From contig JAKZAP010000021.1 of assembly GCA_023053575.1 (NCBI GenBank), positions 18,848,212 through 18,912,211 of the forward strand: 64,000 nucleotides of DNA, given 5' to 3'. The position numbers were made by a program, and so were the translations under genes. The notes beneath the pieces were generated by a model. It was not told the origin of the DNA and did not search any database. It worked only from the letters and a program-made list of their open reading frames with translations. Positions 54,237 to 64,000 of the stretch are shown here, in pieces (the stretch's first letter is position 1; every line of letters starts with the position of its first letter). Origin of the DNA: Branchinecta lynchi. Its lineage: Eukaryota; Arthropoda; Branchiopoda; Anostraca; Branchinectidae.

Positions 54237-54268
54237 TTTCGGCCCTTCTTGGCAAGGGTCCTCGTCAG
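54237..54268 (-). ncRNA. Hammerhead ribozyme-like core, left terminal repeat of the Penelope-like element
   Basis: Minus-strand CTGACGA (54268-54262), stem II (GG, bulged A, CCCTT / AAGGG, CC), then GAAA (54240-54237). Stem III can form from ATA/TAT, CG/CG and CTGAT/ATCAG around GAAAA, ending GTATC then CG. This is the most convincing full fold in the window. Confidence 0.62.
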
Positions 54269-54426
54269 GCTGTCAATCTTCTTGTTCAACTTCGGGGAAG
54301 GAAACAAACCTGTAACAAATAACTGAAGCTTCTACCGACTATAAATATCTTATTAAGGTAAATTATCTTCAAGTACCAGTATAATGAAAAAACTAGTCCT
54401 GAGAGTCCGGTGCACGTTGCAAGAAT

Positions 54427-54768
54427 TTGGGCTTCAAATCTGCACTTGCAGAACATATTTTCGAAAACCCATCCCATTCAGTACATTTTGAAAAAGCCCA
54501 AATTCTTGCAACGTGCACCGGACTCCATCAAACCATTCGAGAAGCCGTTGAGATAAAGAAAAACCGAACAGGCATTAACCGAGATACAGGCGAGTACTCT
54601 TTACCGGAAACGTGGAACGGGGTTATTAAGGGAAGAAAATTTAAGCCTCAGTCCCTTATTAACAACAAAACCGAAGTCGATCAAAATGCAGAAAAAAATA
54701 TTTCCTGCCGTCGCCCCAATCGTGCAGCAAAAACAGCAGCCGTGTCAAAAATTAAATCTCAGCACTAG
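54427..54768 (+). pseudogene. Penelope GIY-YIG endonuclease C-terminal fragment
   Basis: Reads KSALAEHIFENPSHSVHFEK, AQILATCTGLHQTIREAVEI and NRTGINRDTGEYSLPETWNG, then VIKGRKF and a Lys/Asn-rich tail to a stop. The pattern S.LAEH....H...F, (I/V)L......., R.(I/L)REA.EI, N.(D)...L...W is the conserved end of the Penelope-like GIY-YIG domain. The reverse transcriptase and the GIY and YIG residues are missing, so it cannot be active. Its last codons are partly repeated at 54,800-54,985. Confidence 0.8.
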
Positions 54769-55342
54769 TTTTTCCGTGCAGTGATTATTCAAAGTAATAG
54801 ATTCAGGCAAGTACTCATAATAGAAACGTAGAACGAGGTCATTAATACAATAATATTTAAGTTTTCAGCCCCTTATTAATGAAAAAACCGAAGTTGATCA
54901 AAATGCAGAAAAAACCCTTTCCTGTCATCGCCCCAATCATGCAGCAAAAACAGCGTCGTTGTCAAAAATTAAATCTCAGGACTAGTTTTTTCATTATACT
55001 GGTACTTGAAGATAATTTACCTTAATAAGATATTTATAGTCGGTAGAAGCTTCAGTTATTTGTTACAGGTTTGTTTCCTTCCCCGAAGTTGAACAAGAAG
55101 ATTGATAGCCTGACGAGGACCCTTGCCCAGGGCTGCCACCGGTAGTACAATTGTACTCTTTTTAGTACATTTTTTTCAAAGTAGTGAGTTGGTAGTACAT
55201 TTGAAAAAAGTAGTACTTTCGTAGGACATTTTAAGAAAGCTTCTACTTAATTTTTAATTTTTTTTTGCAAATTTCTGTTTAAGGTGATGTGGGGCTAGTT
55301 GCATTTGTGTGGATACGTTAGCTGAATTTTATTATAGCTATA

Positions 55343-55374
55343 TTTCGATCCTTATCGGCAAGGATCCTGGTGTC
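55343..55374 (-). ncRNA. Hammerhead-like core relic with compensatory stem II
   Basis: Minus strand: GAAA (55346-55343) preceded by a stem-loop in which GATCCTT pairs with AAGGATC. Relative to the common stem, changes occur on both sides and preserve pairing. The CTGANGA box is degraded to GACACCA. Confidence 0.45.
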
Positions 55375-55493
55375 ATAAGTTCTTGAAACTGTTAGTGCTT
55401 TTCTCCAAACCGCATCTTCGGGTCTTAGGACAGTCATGAAATACTACATTACGTATCTGTGTACATTATTAAATACATTTTTGATCCCTTGCC

Positions 55494-55808
55494 CAGAGGC
55501 GATACTAGCCAAATTTTTTTTTTTTTCGGGGGGGGGGGGAGGCAAGGCATTTACCGAATTACATACTTTTACCGGCTGTTTTCAAGAAGAAAAAAAAGAC
55601 GGTTTTGAAAAAATTCAACCGATTTTTGGAAAAACAGACTGTTTTGACGAAAAATAGATGATTTTCAGAATAACCTACTGTTTTCATGAAAAAAATCAAC
55701 TGTTTTGACGAAAAATCGCGGCGCTTCGCGCAGACTCCCTTACTGTTTACCGACTGGCCGACAACACTGGGGGGGGGGGGGGCGTCCCCTCCAGTCGTGA
55801 CGCCCCTG
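55494..55808 (+). mobile_element. hAT-like family C element nested in the hAT
   Basis: CAGAGGCGATACTAGCC to AGTCGTGACGCCCCTG; target duplications CCCTTGCC (55486-55493) and CCCTTGTC (55809-55816). G-runs inside both ends. Confidence 0.85.
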
Positions 55809-56245
55809 CCCTTGTCTCCTAATTGCAATAGGCCAATCTGCAAGAACAGACAAGAAGAGGAAAAAAGATGATGATTTCGCTTTCTGTTGTAAGAAATGAT
55901 ATAATATTTCTATAGATTTTACCTAACCGGAATTTGTTCAAGTAGGAAAAACCCTAGTTTTGACGAAGGTTCGATTCAGGCCATATTTATAGGGTCGTGC
56001 TAAAGGCATTTACAGTAGCGGCAGGGGAAGACAATGCGCGTGTTGCGCGAAGCGCAACACTCTAAAAACATTTTTTTAAGTAGTAAATTTTCTCCTCTGG
56101 TAGTACCTTTTTGGTACTTGGATAGTGCATTTTATCTGAGTCAAGTGGCAACACTGCCCTTGCCAAGAAGGGCCGAAATATCGCTGATGAAAAATCAGAG
56201 CTGACGTATCCGTGTAAACATTGTTTGAATAAATATATAATTTAA

Positions 56246-57170
56246 TTTTTTTTTAATTTAAATTTACCAATCTTAATACTTAGTTATTCTTATTTCAATA
56301 CAATTATAAACCTTTTTCTACGAAATCACCACCTCTAGTCATAAAAAACTTCTACAAAATAAAAACGAAAAAAACACCACCGTCCCCTATAATCTAAAAT
56401 TAAACTCCATAATCCATAATTTCAAACCACTCTATTTACTTTAATCTTTAGCCTAGTTTAAATTAAAAAAAAAAAAACCATAAAAGTTTCCAATCTGCCC
56501 CCAAATCATATTTATTTTATTTTCTACAATTTCTAAACAATTTACTTTAATTTTCATTATTCATTTCTTAAAAATTTCACAATAAAATTACTCTCCAAGA
56601 CCTCTTAATTTTCCCTTATACTTTAAAATCAGTGTTATTTATATTTTTATGATAACAGCGAAAAAGCAGACTTAATCAGGTACTTGGAAGACCCGCTGAA
56701 AATGCGTTACTTCGTTGTTCCGCTATTCACGAACGACCGATTTTCAAATAGTGGAATTTCCGTGGAAGTTTTGGTACCTCTATGCGCTTGTATCTGTGTA
56801 TGCCTTACCAGAAAGATTTATGATTTTTTTTTGTTCAGGCACTAAGCACTGGCCACTGAAAAGCTGCGTTTGAGTTGAGATTGAATTCCTCGCGCCATAG
56901 TAGAATTTACGTTGTGGGGACGGCCGCAGATATTCTAAACGTCATAACTAGAGGTAGTGGAAAATAAAAAAATCTCTTAGCAGAATCCAAATTATTCAAT
57001 TTATTCATTAAATGAGACAAAAATCAGTTGGCTTTTCAATTAAACTTTAAGATTTAGAACTTGGATGCGGATCCTTGTGTTAATGTTCTGGCGGACTATG
57101 AGAATATTTATGCAATGACCATTAGTAGGCTACGTCTTCAGCTCTAGGTACTGTGAAACATATTTGATGG
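56246..57170. other. Very AT-rich unassigned DNA
   Basis: 56,240-56,640 is strongly A/T and pyrimidine-biased with no exon or terminus recognised. Confidence 0.4.
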
Positions 57171-57505
57171 CTCTAATTGGATGAGTCGGCTGATATTTGA
57201 TTTAGCAATATTTCAAATTTCAAATTCACTTTATTCATCCCAAAATTCTTCATTGCGAAAAATAGCATAGGAAAATGTCAATAAAAATTCACTAACATAC
57301 AAGTACGTAATAAACCATTACTTTACATAATCTTCGTGCAATATACAATTTTGGTTTCTTAATTTGGTCCATAATGAAGTATTACTAATATTAATTTCGC
57401 TGCAGATTTGTTTCCTCTAGGTACAGCTGACGAGGACCCCTGCCAAGAAGAGCCGAAATGTCGTTAGAGCAAATCTCAGCTGAAATCCGTTCAGTTAGGA
57501 CTTCT
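57171..57505 (+). mobile_element. Penelope-like remnant with core, interrupted left arm
   Basis: The right arm core is CTGACGA (57427-57433) to GAAA (57455-57458), 32 nt, followed by AGCTGAAATCCG. The left arm (GATGAGTCGGCTGATATTTG, then AGCAATATTTC) breaks off and is replaced by an unrelated sequence starting AAATTTCAAATTCACTTTAT. Confidence 0.6.
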
Positions 57506-57506
57506 T

Positions 57507-57865
57507 CCCGATGAAAATTTTTCGAGAAATAGTCGTATGGAGTTGTACAAAAAAAGTAGCATGCAGTAGTAACTGTTGCCACAGCACGCTATTACATGCA
57601 AACTGGATGCTATTACAGCAATATTGGATGCTATCGGATGCAATTTACAATTCGGTTTATTTATCCATAGATATCTTTTACAAACAAAAAATAGTGCTGG
57701 ACATGTCAATATAGTTAAAAAGATCAACGAAAACTACTACTACTACCTAAGATTAACCCAGTCGGAGGCATGTTAAATGAAGGTATTCCGTACTACTACA
57801 TATTAATACATGCAACTTTTTCATACAATTACCTTACAACTTCACAGTCAAGAATTTTCATCGGG
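57507..57865. mobile_element. Family F element
   Basis: CCCGATGAAAATTTTTCG to AGAATTTTCATCGGG. The interior has GTAGTAGC/GCTATTAC motifs and a unique central part. It directly abuts the Penelope-like remnant. Confidence 0.65.
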
Positions 57866-58801
57866 TGTGCTGGTACTTTCCCCCTACCGATTTATCTGAG
57901 ATCTTTCGCCTTTTTTTTTTAAATCTCGGATCAAAATTTTCTCCCAACGTCGAGCTTGGTTCACTGAACATGTTCTTCAAGCAAATCTTGTCTCCATTGT
58001 TTCTGATTTATGACTTCATTTTGAATTTCGTTTGGAGGAGGCAACAGATTGTCTTGGCGATAGTCATAGATAGGCTTCGCTCAGCGTCAGATTAAATAGG
58101 GAACAATATTTCGCAAATGCGAATAACTAGAAGGCCTAGCCCCGACAAATTTGTAAAGTTTGAACAAAGGTCTTCTTTTAATTTATTTTCAAATTTTGGG
58201 AGATCTTTGGAAATCGTGGAAAGTTGGCTATGTCTTAAAGGACCCGTCGTACCTATAGTGCCAACGCAACCTACTTCGGAATTACAGTCATCAATTCTTA
58301 AACCTGAAGATCTGAATTTCATATATTATAATATATGGATATATTATAATATATGGATATATTATAATATATGGATATATTATAATATATATATATTCTA
58401 AAAGCGCTAACGACACCACACTAATCTTTGCACTTGCCGCTATTCACGTATTTCCATGCGCATATGCTCCCAACGAGTGTTCGCGTACCAGGCTACTGAT
58501 GCGTAAAACAGGTTATCTCAGTCTTGCCGAGTTATTGCTAGAAGTCAATGGGTCTGGGAAAAGGCTTAAAACAGCCAAAGTCGTGGATAATGTGTTAAAA
58601 GTAGAGCTTAGTTTTACAGTATTCAGATACTTTTGCATATTGGAACATAAACAGTATGAAGTGCGAGGCGTGCTTTAAGAGTTTGCTAGACCTTCTGTTA
58701 TGTTTAGTATATTATTATTTGTGAACGTAAAATCAACTAGTTGTCTCACCGCCATTTCAAGAAATTGGATGAATAAACTGATTTCAACTGAATTCTTTTA
58801 G
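57866..58801 (+). other. RRM gene copy 2 intron segment with an 18-bp AT satellite
   Basis: Between about 58,321 and 58,400 the unit ATATGGATATATTATAAT is repeated about four times. The rest is unassigned. Confidence 0.55.
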
Positions 58802-58888
58802 CCCGAAAAACCCAAGAAGTATCAACTCGATCAACATACTAAACGTCCATGGCTTGACCGATGACATCCTAAGGAATAAGTTTTATCA
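58802..58888 (+). CDS. RRM gene copy 2, first RRM exon
   Basis: Acceptor TTCTTTTAG, donor CA|GTAAGT, 87 nt, same phases as copy 1. Encodes PKNPRSINSINILNVHGLTD, then DILRNKFYH. Versus copy 1 I count five silent and three replacement codon differences. Confidence 0.78.
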
Positions 58889-59201
58889 GTAAGTACCTCT
58901 TATAGATTCATACTTATGATAACTGTTCTGTGCAGGTTTGATGGCTGTAGGCTCGTATGACACTTTCAAGGATAGACAGCATGTATATCAGCTAAGGTTT
59001 GTTCTCTCAAGGTCAGGTTCACATCAGGTTCATTTAATTTCAAAAAACGGAAACAAGTACGTTTACATAGCTTGCAGAGAGCAGGCTCGATGGCCAGAAA
59101 ATAAAATCAAATAATACAACTTAATCACGGCCATACACAACTGTATAGAATATAACAGCCACCATCCGGTCCAAGAACAAGTAAACGGTCCTAGCAAGTA
59201 A

Positions 59202-60336
59202 AACAAGACCGAAGGTTTCGATGGGATCCCAAAAAGTCAATATTTGATCAAGACAATTGGGTCTTGTCTTCGCCAGACTCCTTGAACGCTTTTACTATTA
59301 AAGTTCAGAAACAGATTAAGGCCAAATAGCTAATCATCTGATAAAACCAAGTTCAGATATGGATTCAGCATGTGTGTTTACCCCTATAAGTCATATCTGT
59401 TTTGACGAAAACTTCCTGCCACTTCTGCCAATTTCCCGGTTTCAGCCGAATTCCGGAACTACTTGTCCGGCAAAAAAACAAAGCTCAAAAACGAACTCAG
59501 CTTCTTTCCCCAATATTGAATATCTAATCAACTTCAAATAAAAAATTAACTTATAACAAATTTTCCGGCTCCAGTCGGATTCCGATCGAACTATATGTCC
59601 GGGCGAAAAATGATTTTCGTACACGGACTCAGCGTCTCTTCTTACCCCTAAATCGGATATCTAATCAGCTAAAACTAAAACTTTAAATTTTTCCGGTTTT
59701 GGCCGGACTCCGGGCAAAGTACATGCCCGGGTAGAAAATTGTTTTCACACAAGTGTTCAGCATGTCTTCTTACCCCTAAATCGAACATCTAAGCAACTCC
59801 AAATAAAACTTTTACTTTTAACAAACTTTCCGGTTTTGGCCAGATTCCAGGCGAAATACTTGTCCTGAGAGAAAATGGTTTTCACCCTCGTGTTCAGCAT
59901 GTCCTCCTACCCCTAAATCGAACATCTAATCAACTTCAAATAAAAATTTTACTTTTAACAAACTTTCCGGTTTTGGCCGGATTCCGGGCGAACTACTTGT
60001 CCGATGACAAAATGAGTTTCACCATCGTGTTCAGCATGACTTCTTACCCCATAATCGACTATCACAGTATCTGTTTAAAAATATTTAAATTGCCCCTTAA
60101 TTTAAACCCCCTCCTCCACTCTTAAATGTGGGGCTACAGAGCCCATCTACGAACTTGACCTTACTCTTGATCCAAACAATCCTCACACCAAGTTTCATCA
60201 AAATATCTCATTCCCTTCGAGAGTTACAGTGCGCACAGACGGACGGACGGACAGACGGACAGACAGACAGACGGACAGACGGACAACTTTTGTGATGTCA
60301 TAGGTATCCCTCCACTTACGTTTTGGGATCCCAAAA
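59202..60336 (-). mobile_element. Family A element, complete, inverted
   Basis: AACAAGACCGAAGGTTTCG and ATGGGATCCCAAAAAG at the left; a GACGGACGGACGGACAGACG run and CACTTACGTTTTGGGATCCC at the right. About five 137-bp units. Lies in the copy 2 intron. Confidence 0.85.
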
Positions 60337-60489
60337 AAAAACAAAAACGTGTACGTGAAAAGTCGTGGAGGGAATGAAGAGCAATCCCTTACCCCCTCCA
60401 ACTCGGGACCCGAATCTCTCAGAAACCTCCACCCAAACGGTGTCACAAGACTTTTATTTCCAAGACCCCCCCCCCCCTCTCATTTGTAA

Positions 60490-60762
60490 GCAAAATTCTT
60501 GAGCGTAGTTGTATGACAGTTGTATGTATTGATATGTAGCAGTAAAGAATACTATCATTTAATGTGCCTCAAACTGTGCCAACCTTAAGCAGTAGCATCC
60601 TGTCTTACTATAGTAGCATCCAGTCTTGCTAATAGTAGTTTGTAATAGAATGCAGTAACACGGTAGTCTTGATACAGAATCATGTAGTAGCATCAGTTCA
60701 AACGGAATGCTACTTTTTTGTACAACTTCCTACTACTATTTTGAGGACAAAATTTCATCGGG
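60490..60762. mobile_element. Family F element, degraded left end
   Basis: The right end AAATTTCATCGGG is clear. Interior blocks GTAGTTGTATGACAG, AATACTATCATTTAATGTGC and TAGTAGCATC match the other copies. Confidence 0.6.
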
Positions 60763-61057
60763 TTAAGATTCACTTGTGGTAAAGCCCTTGAGGTACACAT
60801 GATCCTGGGTCCTTTGGAAACATTAAAATAGTAACAGATACATTATTTGAAAGAAGAAACAGAAGGAAATTAAGAACAATTATTTCAAAGCCAGCTGACA
60901 CATCATAAAATGGATATGAAATAAACGTTTCGGTAAGTATTTGCATCAAAAGTTGCCTAGTATGAGTTTCTTCTTCCGACTGTTCAAAGCTAGGTGAGGT
61001 TCAATTCAGTTCAGTTCAATTATATTCAAGAAAGCCATAATACGGACAAGCCGACTA

Positions 61058-61441
61058 CACTGTCAGAAGTTTTATAACAGATTGCGCTTAACACTTTCAA
61101 GAATAACACCTTTTCACTTAGAAATAAAGTGTTATGACCAATTAAGTTTATACTATTTCGTGCCTAGATCTCCAACAACACCTTCAATAGGTAAAAATAC
61201 TACACTGTCAGAAGTTACATAACGATAACAGAAGGATGCGCGGTTTCAACAGATAACACTTTGGGATGTTATCTGTTATGTTTATTTCGTTCCCGTTAGT
61301 ATTTTTACCAATTGAAGGCGTTGTTGGATATCAAGGCACAAAATAGTGTAAACTTAATTGGTCATAACACTTTATTTTTAAGTGAAAAGGTGTTATTCTT
61401 GAAAGTGTTATACGCTGTCTGTTATGAAACTTCTGACAGTG
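61058..61441. mobile_element. Mariner-like palindromic element
   Basis: TA-flanked; termini CACTGTCAGAAGTTT and AAACTTCTGACAGTG. Long mirror arms (AACACTTTCAAGAATAACAC and GTGTTATTCTTGAAAGTGTT). A second CACTGTCAGAAGT start at about 61,203 suggests a nested or duplicated terminus. Confidence 0.75.
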
Positions 61442-61761
61442 TAGTAGGTTTCGTGTCACATCGACATAATACAACACAATAAGAAACAGATATAAAAGTT
61501 TTGCTGACAACAGCTCGGACAGTAAATGTCCACTTGCGATAGTTATATAGTTAAAAATAGTAATATATAGCATAAAAATACATAGTCGTGCGACAAAACT
61601 TTATACGAAAAATATATAAGCTACAAACAACAACACTAAAGTCGTTTACAATTCATTCTTGTTATTATACAATTTTACGAAACTAGTCACAAAGCTGTTC
61701 ACGTAACGAGTGTGGTTGTGCGTGTGCGGCAGTAGTTTCAGTACTAGTAAAGCGACCGCTC

Positions 61762-62025
61762 TTGCTGTTGCTGGCCTCACCGGCTCACCCTCTCAGCGCT
61801 GAAATCTGGAGGGGGATTTCAATACCAAAAACTGTCGATAACTTGAGACGACGATTTGCAAGTGTATCTAAATTAAATTACCGTTCAAATAAGCATACCT
61901 TTCCTGATGTAGAGGAACTGACTAAAGACCAGAAATTAATAAGCAAAATAGCCAGTATGGTTGAACGGCTGCCAATGCTTTCAGCAATATTTGGAGTGGA
62001 GTATTCACGCATTGTTGTCTTTTAA
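61762..62025 (+). other. Unresolved open frame in the copy 2 intron
   Basis: Reads NLRRRFASVSKLNYRSNKHT, then FPDVEELTKDQKLISKIASM and VERLPMLSAIFG up to the RRM exon acceptor. It looks protein-like in composition but has no recognised domain. Only its last 60 bp resemble the same intron of copy 1. It could be a captured exon or chance. Confidence 0.25.
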
Positions 62026-62026
62026 G

Positions 62027-62263
62027 CTGCGGGAAAATTGTGAGCCTTCGTATCATACCAGAGAAGAACGTCGCGTTTGTCAACTTCGCCGACTCCAGGA
62101 GTGCCGCCAGGGCCCTGAGTACAATGAATGGGTGCACCAATCCCCACGGCGTAGTGATGCGTATCTCATACCAAGATCCTGATTATCAGAAGCCGAAAAC
62201 CGAGACAACAGAACCTCAGGCGAACGGGGTATCTGCGACGAACCCGCATACGGCCACAACGGG
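62027..62263 (+). CDS. RRM gene copy 2, second RRM exon
   Basis: Acceptor TTTTAAG, donor GG|GTACGT. Encodes CGKIVSLRIIPEKNVAFVNF, then ADSRSAARALSTMNGCTN and VVMRISYQDPDYQ. RNP1 is unchanged. Up to the YQDP end of the RRM I count eight silent and three replacement codons relative to copy 1; the tail is more diverged. The 3.1-kb intron before it holds family A, family F and mariner-like elements. Confidence 0.8.
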
Positions 62264-62313
62264 GTACGTATTCCCCCCCCCCCTAATACAGACTGACGGG
62301 TTTACTTTTGCAG

Positions 62314-62368
62314 TGAAATTTGCATATCGAATAGTGCATATCGAATAGAATTTTCCTTGGAGACCTAA
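62314..62368 (+). CDS. Possible last exon of RRM gene copy 2
   Basis: The acceptor TTTTGCAG ends at 62313. In phase it reads GEICISNSAYRIEFSLET and a stop. Counterpart of 46977-47004. Confidence 0.38.
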
Positions 62369-62549
62369 GTCTTAATTACATAGCTTATGCAGTCGACATT
62401 CTATTAATAAGTCGAACTAAAAGTGCGTTAGAATCTAACATAAAAACGATTTGTCAGTCTTTCTCAAATTGGCCTTTCTGTTAACATTTCTAAATGTCAG
62501 TATCTTAAATTCAACAGCCCAAAAGATTCCGGTATTTCTTTTCAGAATG

Positions 62550-63462
62550 AACAAGACCAAAGGTTTCGATGGGATCCCAAAAATCTAATATTTGATCCAG
62601 ACAATTGCGAACGAACTACCATACTTGTCCAGAAAAAAAAAGTTCAGAAACGAATTCAGCGTATCTCCTTATCCGTATAAAGAACATCTAATCAACTTCA
62701 AGTAAAACTTTAACTTATAAAAAAAAAATCCGGTTTCAACCGGATTCCAAACGAACTATATGTCCAGGTAAAAAAAAAGATTGTCATATACAGGTTCAGC
62801 TTGTCTTCTTACCCCTAAATCTGTCATCTAATCAACTTCAAATAAAACTTTCGCTTTTAACAAACTCTCCGGTTTCGGCCGGACTCCTGGCGAACTTGTT
62901 GTCCGGTGAGAAAATGGTTTTCACCATCGTGTTCAGCATGTCTTCTTACCCCTAAATCGAACATTTAATCAACTTCAAATGAAACTTTTACTTCTAATCA
63001 ACTTTCCGTTTTTTGCCGGATTCCGGACGAACTAATTGTCCTGGTTTTCACCATCGTATTCAGCATGTCTCCTTGCCCCTATATCTAGCATTTAATCAAC
63101 TTCAAATGACACTTCTACTTTCACGAAACTTTCTGGTTTTTGCCGGATTCCGGACGAACTACTTGTCCGACAAGAAAATGGTTTTCACCATCGTACTCAG
63201 CATGTCTTCTTACCACATAATCGACTATCACATTAGCTGTTTAAACATATTTTGTTTGTCCCTTAATTTGAAACCCCTCCCCCACCCTCAAATATAGGGC
63301 TACATAGCCCATCTTCGAACTTGACCTGTACTTTGACCCAAAGGATCCTCCCACCAAGTTTCATCAAAATATCTCATTGCCTTCGAGAGTTATGGTGCTT
63401 ACAGACGGACATTTTTGCGATGTCATAGGTATCCCTCCACTTACGTTTTGGGATCCCAAAAA
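62550..63462 (-). mobile_element. Family A element, complete, inverted
   Basis: AACAAGACCAAAGGTTTCG at the left; CACTTACGTTTTGGGATCCC at the right; about four units. Units here are more diverged (AACTAATTGTCC, TTTTTTGCCGG). Confidence 0.8.
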
Positions 63463-63846
63463 TAGATACAAACAAACAAAATTAATACATCTAATAAGCA
63501 CCTATCCTACCGCTATGGGCTGGGGCTACCCTTATAGGAACCTCGCCAACCGCTTAATATTTCCAAAACAACTATTCCCGTGACACTACACGTCCATTCT
63601 TCACCCCTTTCTTTCACTCAAAATTCCTAATCTATTTTCACTCAAACATTCACATTCACATAACATGTGTAGAATTGTTCTTAATTAAAATAAAATTTCT
63701 GTTCTGCGGCGAATTTTTCTTTGTGCTGTTTTTCATTTGTTTTCTTTTACTCCGCAGTCACCACATGAATTTGCGGGTTATAAATACAAAAATTACAGAA
63801 TTCAAAATATATTCCTTCCTCCTTCATAAACATCTAGTATCAGAAA

Positions 63847-64000
63847 TTTTCCGGTTTGGCCTGATTCCGGCAGAACAAGTTGTCCTGGTAGAAAATACTG
63901 TTCACATAAGGGTTCAGCATGTCGTCTTACCCCCTAATCGAATATCTAATCAACTTCAAGTAAAACTTTTACTTTTACCAGACTTTCCGGTTTTGGCTGG
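63847..64000 (-). mobile_element. Family A units, truncated by the window edge
   Basis: One complete and one partial 137-bp-type unit (TTTTCCGGTTTGGCC, ATGTCGTCTTACCCC, AATCGAATATCTAATC). Confidence 0.7.

Larger units (their letters stand above)
55128..56156 (+). mobile_element. hAT element inserted in the Penelope-like ribozyme loop
   Basis: Starts CAGGGCTGCCACC and ends GTGGCAACACTG. Perfect 8-bp duplications CCCTTGCC at 55120-55127 and 56157-56164. Subterminal AGTACA/TGTACT and GTAGTAC motifs. It contains a Penelope-like scrap (55,300-55,385) and a nested family C hAT. No transposase. Confidence 0.85.
55110..56178 (+). ncRNA. Hammerhead-like core of right terminal repeat, split by a hAT
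   Basis: CTGACGA at 55110-55116 and GAAA at 56175-56178, with the hAT inserted into the stem II loop (between CCCTTGCC and its duplicate). Without the insert it would have the normal 32-nt spacing. Confidence 0.6.
54150..56233 (+). mobile_element. Penelope-like retroelement, inverted terminal repeats, GIY-YIG C-terminus
   Basis: Flanked by TATATAATTTAA at 54138-54149 and 56234-56245 (12-bp target duplication). The left terminal repeat (54,177-54,404, minus) and right terminal repeat (54,974-56,233 minus a 1-kb hAT) are near-perfect inverses over about 230 bp. Each carries a hammerhead-like core. Between them lies an open frame for the Penelope endonuclease C-terminus. The left half is a truncated inverted partner: its minus strand contains the same AQILATCTGL codons and then switches to the repeat. 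Inverted partial dimers of this kind are typical of Penelope elements. Confidence 0.85.

Overview
This is repeat-dense animal nuclear DNA, most likely from an invertebrate. Split genes have GT-AG introns and there is no operon structure. The recognisable genes are a split cytosolic ribosomal protein uS8 gene (RPS15A), the first coding exon of a stathmin (a metazoan-specific family), and a locally duplicated, intron-containing RRM protein gene. I cannot name the species or phylum. Nearly everything else is transposon-derived, and most short open frames are frames inside repeats.

Layout. 1-1,880: the end of a 137-bp repeat array, two copies of a GAGCGTG-ended inverted-repeat element and a Penelope-like remnant. 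1,968-2,126 (minus): stathmin exon; the rest of that gene lies off the left edge. 2,725-3,850: a dead LINE reverse transcriptase interrupted by a Penelope-like insert. 5,600-10,600: an inverted Penelope-like pair, a 137-bp array, nested AGGCGTA-ended and hAT elements, and a hAT carrying transposase scraps. 10,977-11,651: a TTAA-flanked piggyBac-like element with a 111-codon frame. 12,797-15,388 (plus): RPS15A, apparently intact. 16-36 kb: almost solid repeats (families A and E, TTAA elements, hATs and several short inverted-repeat families), plus an inverted fragment of the RRM gene at 24.3-24.7 kb. 37,137-40,621: one hAT holding four other repeats. 41.3-47.0 kb (plus): the RRM gene with an internal exon duplication. 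48.3-62.4 kb: a second, partly decayed RRM copy spread apart by transposons. 54.1-56.2 kb: a Penelope-like retroelement with a readable GIY-YIG endonuclease C-terminus. 59.2-64.0 kb: more 137-bp arrays.

Main discovery. A family of inverted, palindromic elements with 9-16 bp target duplications recurs at about a dozen places. Each better copy carries CTGANGA, a stem-loop, then GAAA, always spanning 32 nt and followed by ATC-CG. This is the conserved core of a hammerhead ribozyme. One copy retains a Penelope GIY-YIG C-terminus, which ties the motif to Penelope-like retroelements, a group known to carry hammerheads in its terminal repeats. The stem I pairing that I can draw is weak, so activity is not established.

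Other systems worth following: the 137-bp array family with GGGATCCC termini (at least seven loci), and the RRM gene pair, in which the RRM exons stay open and mostly synonymous while the upstream repeat-rich exon has decayed in copy 2.
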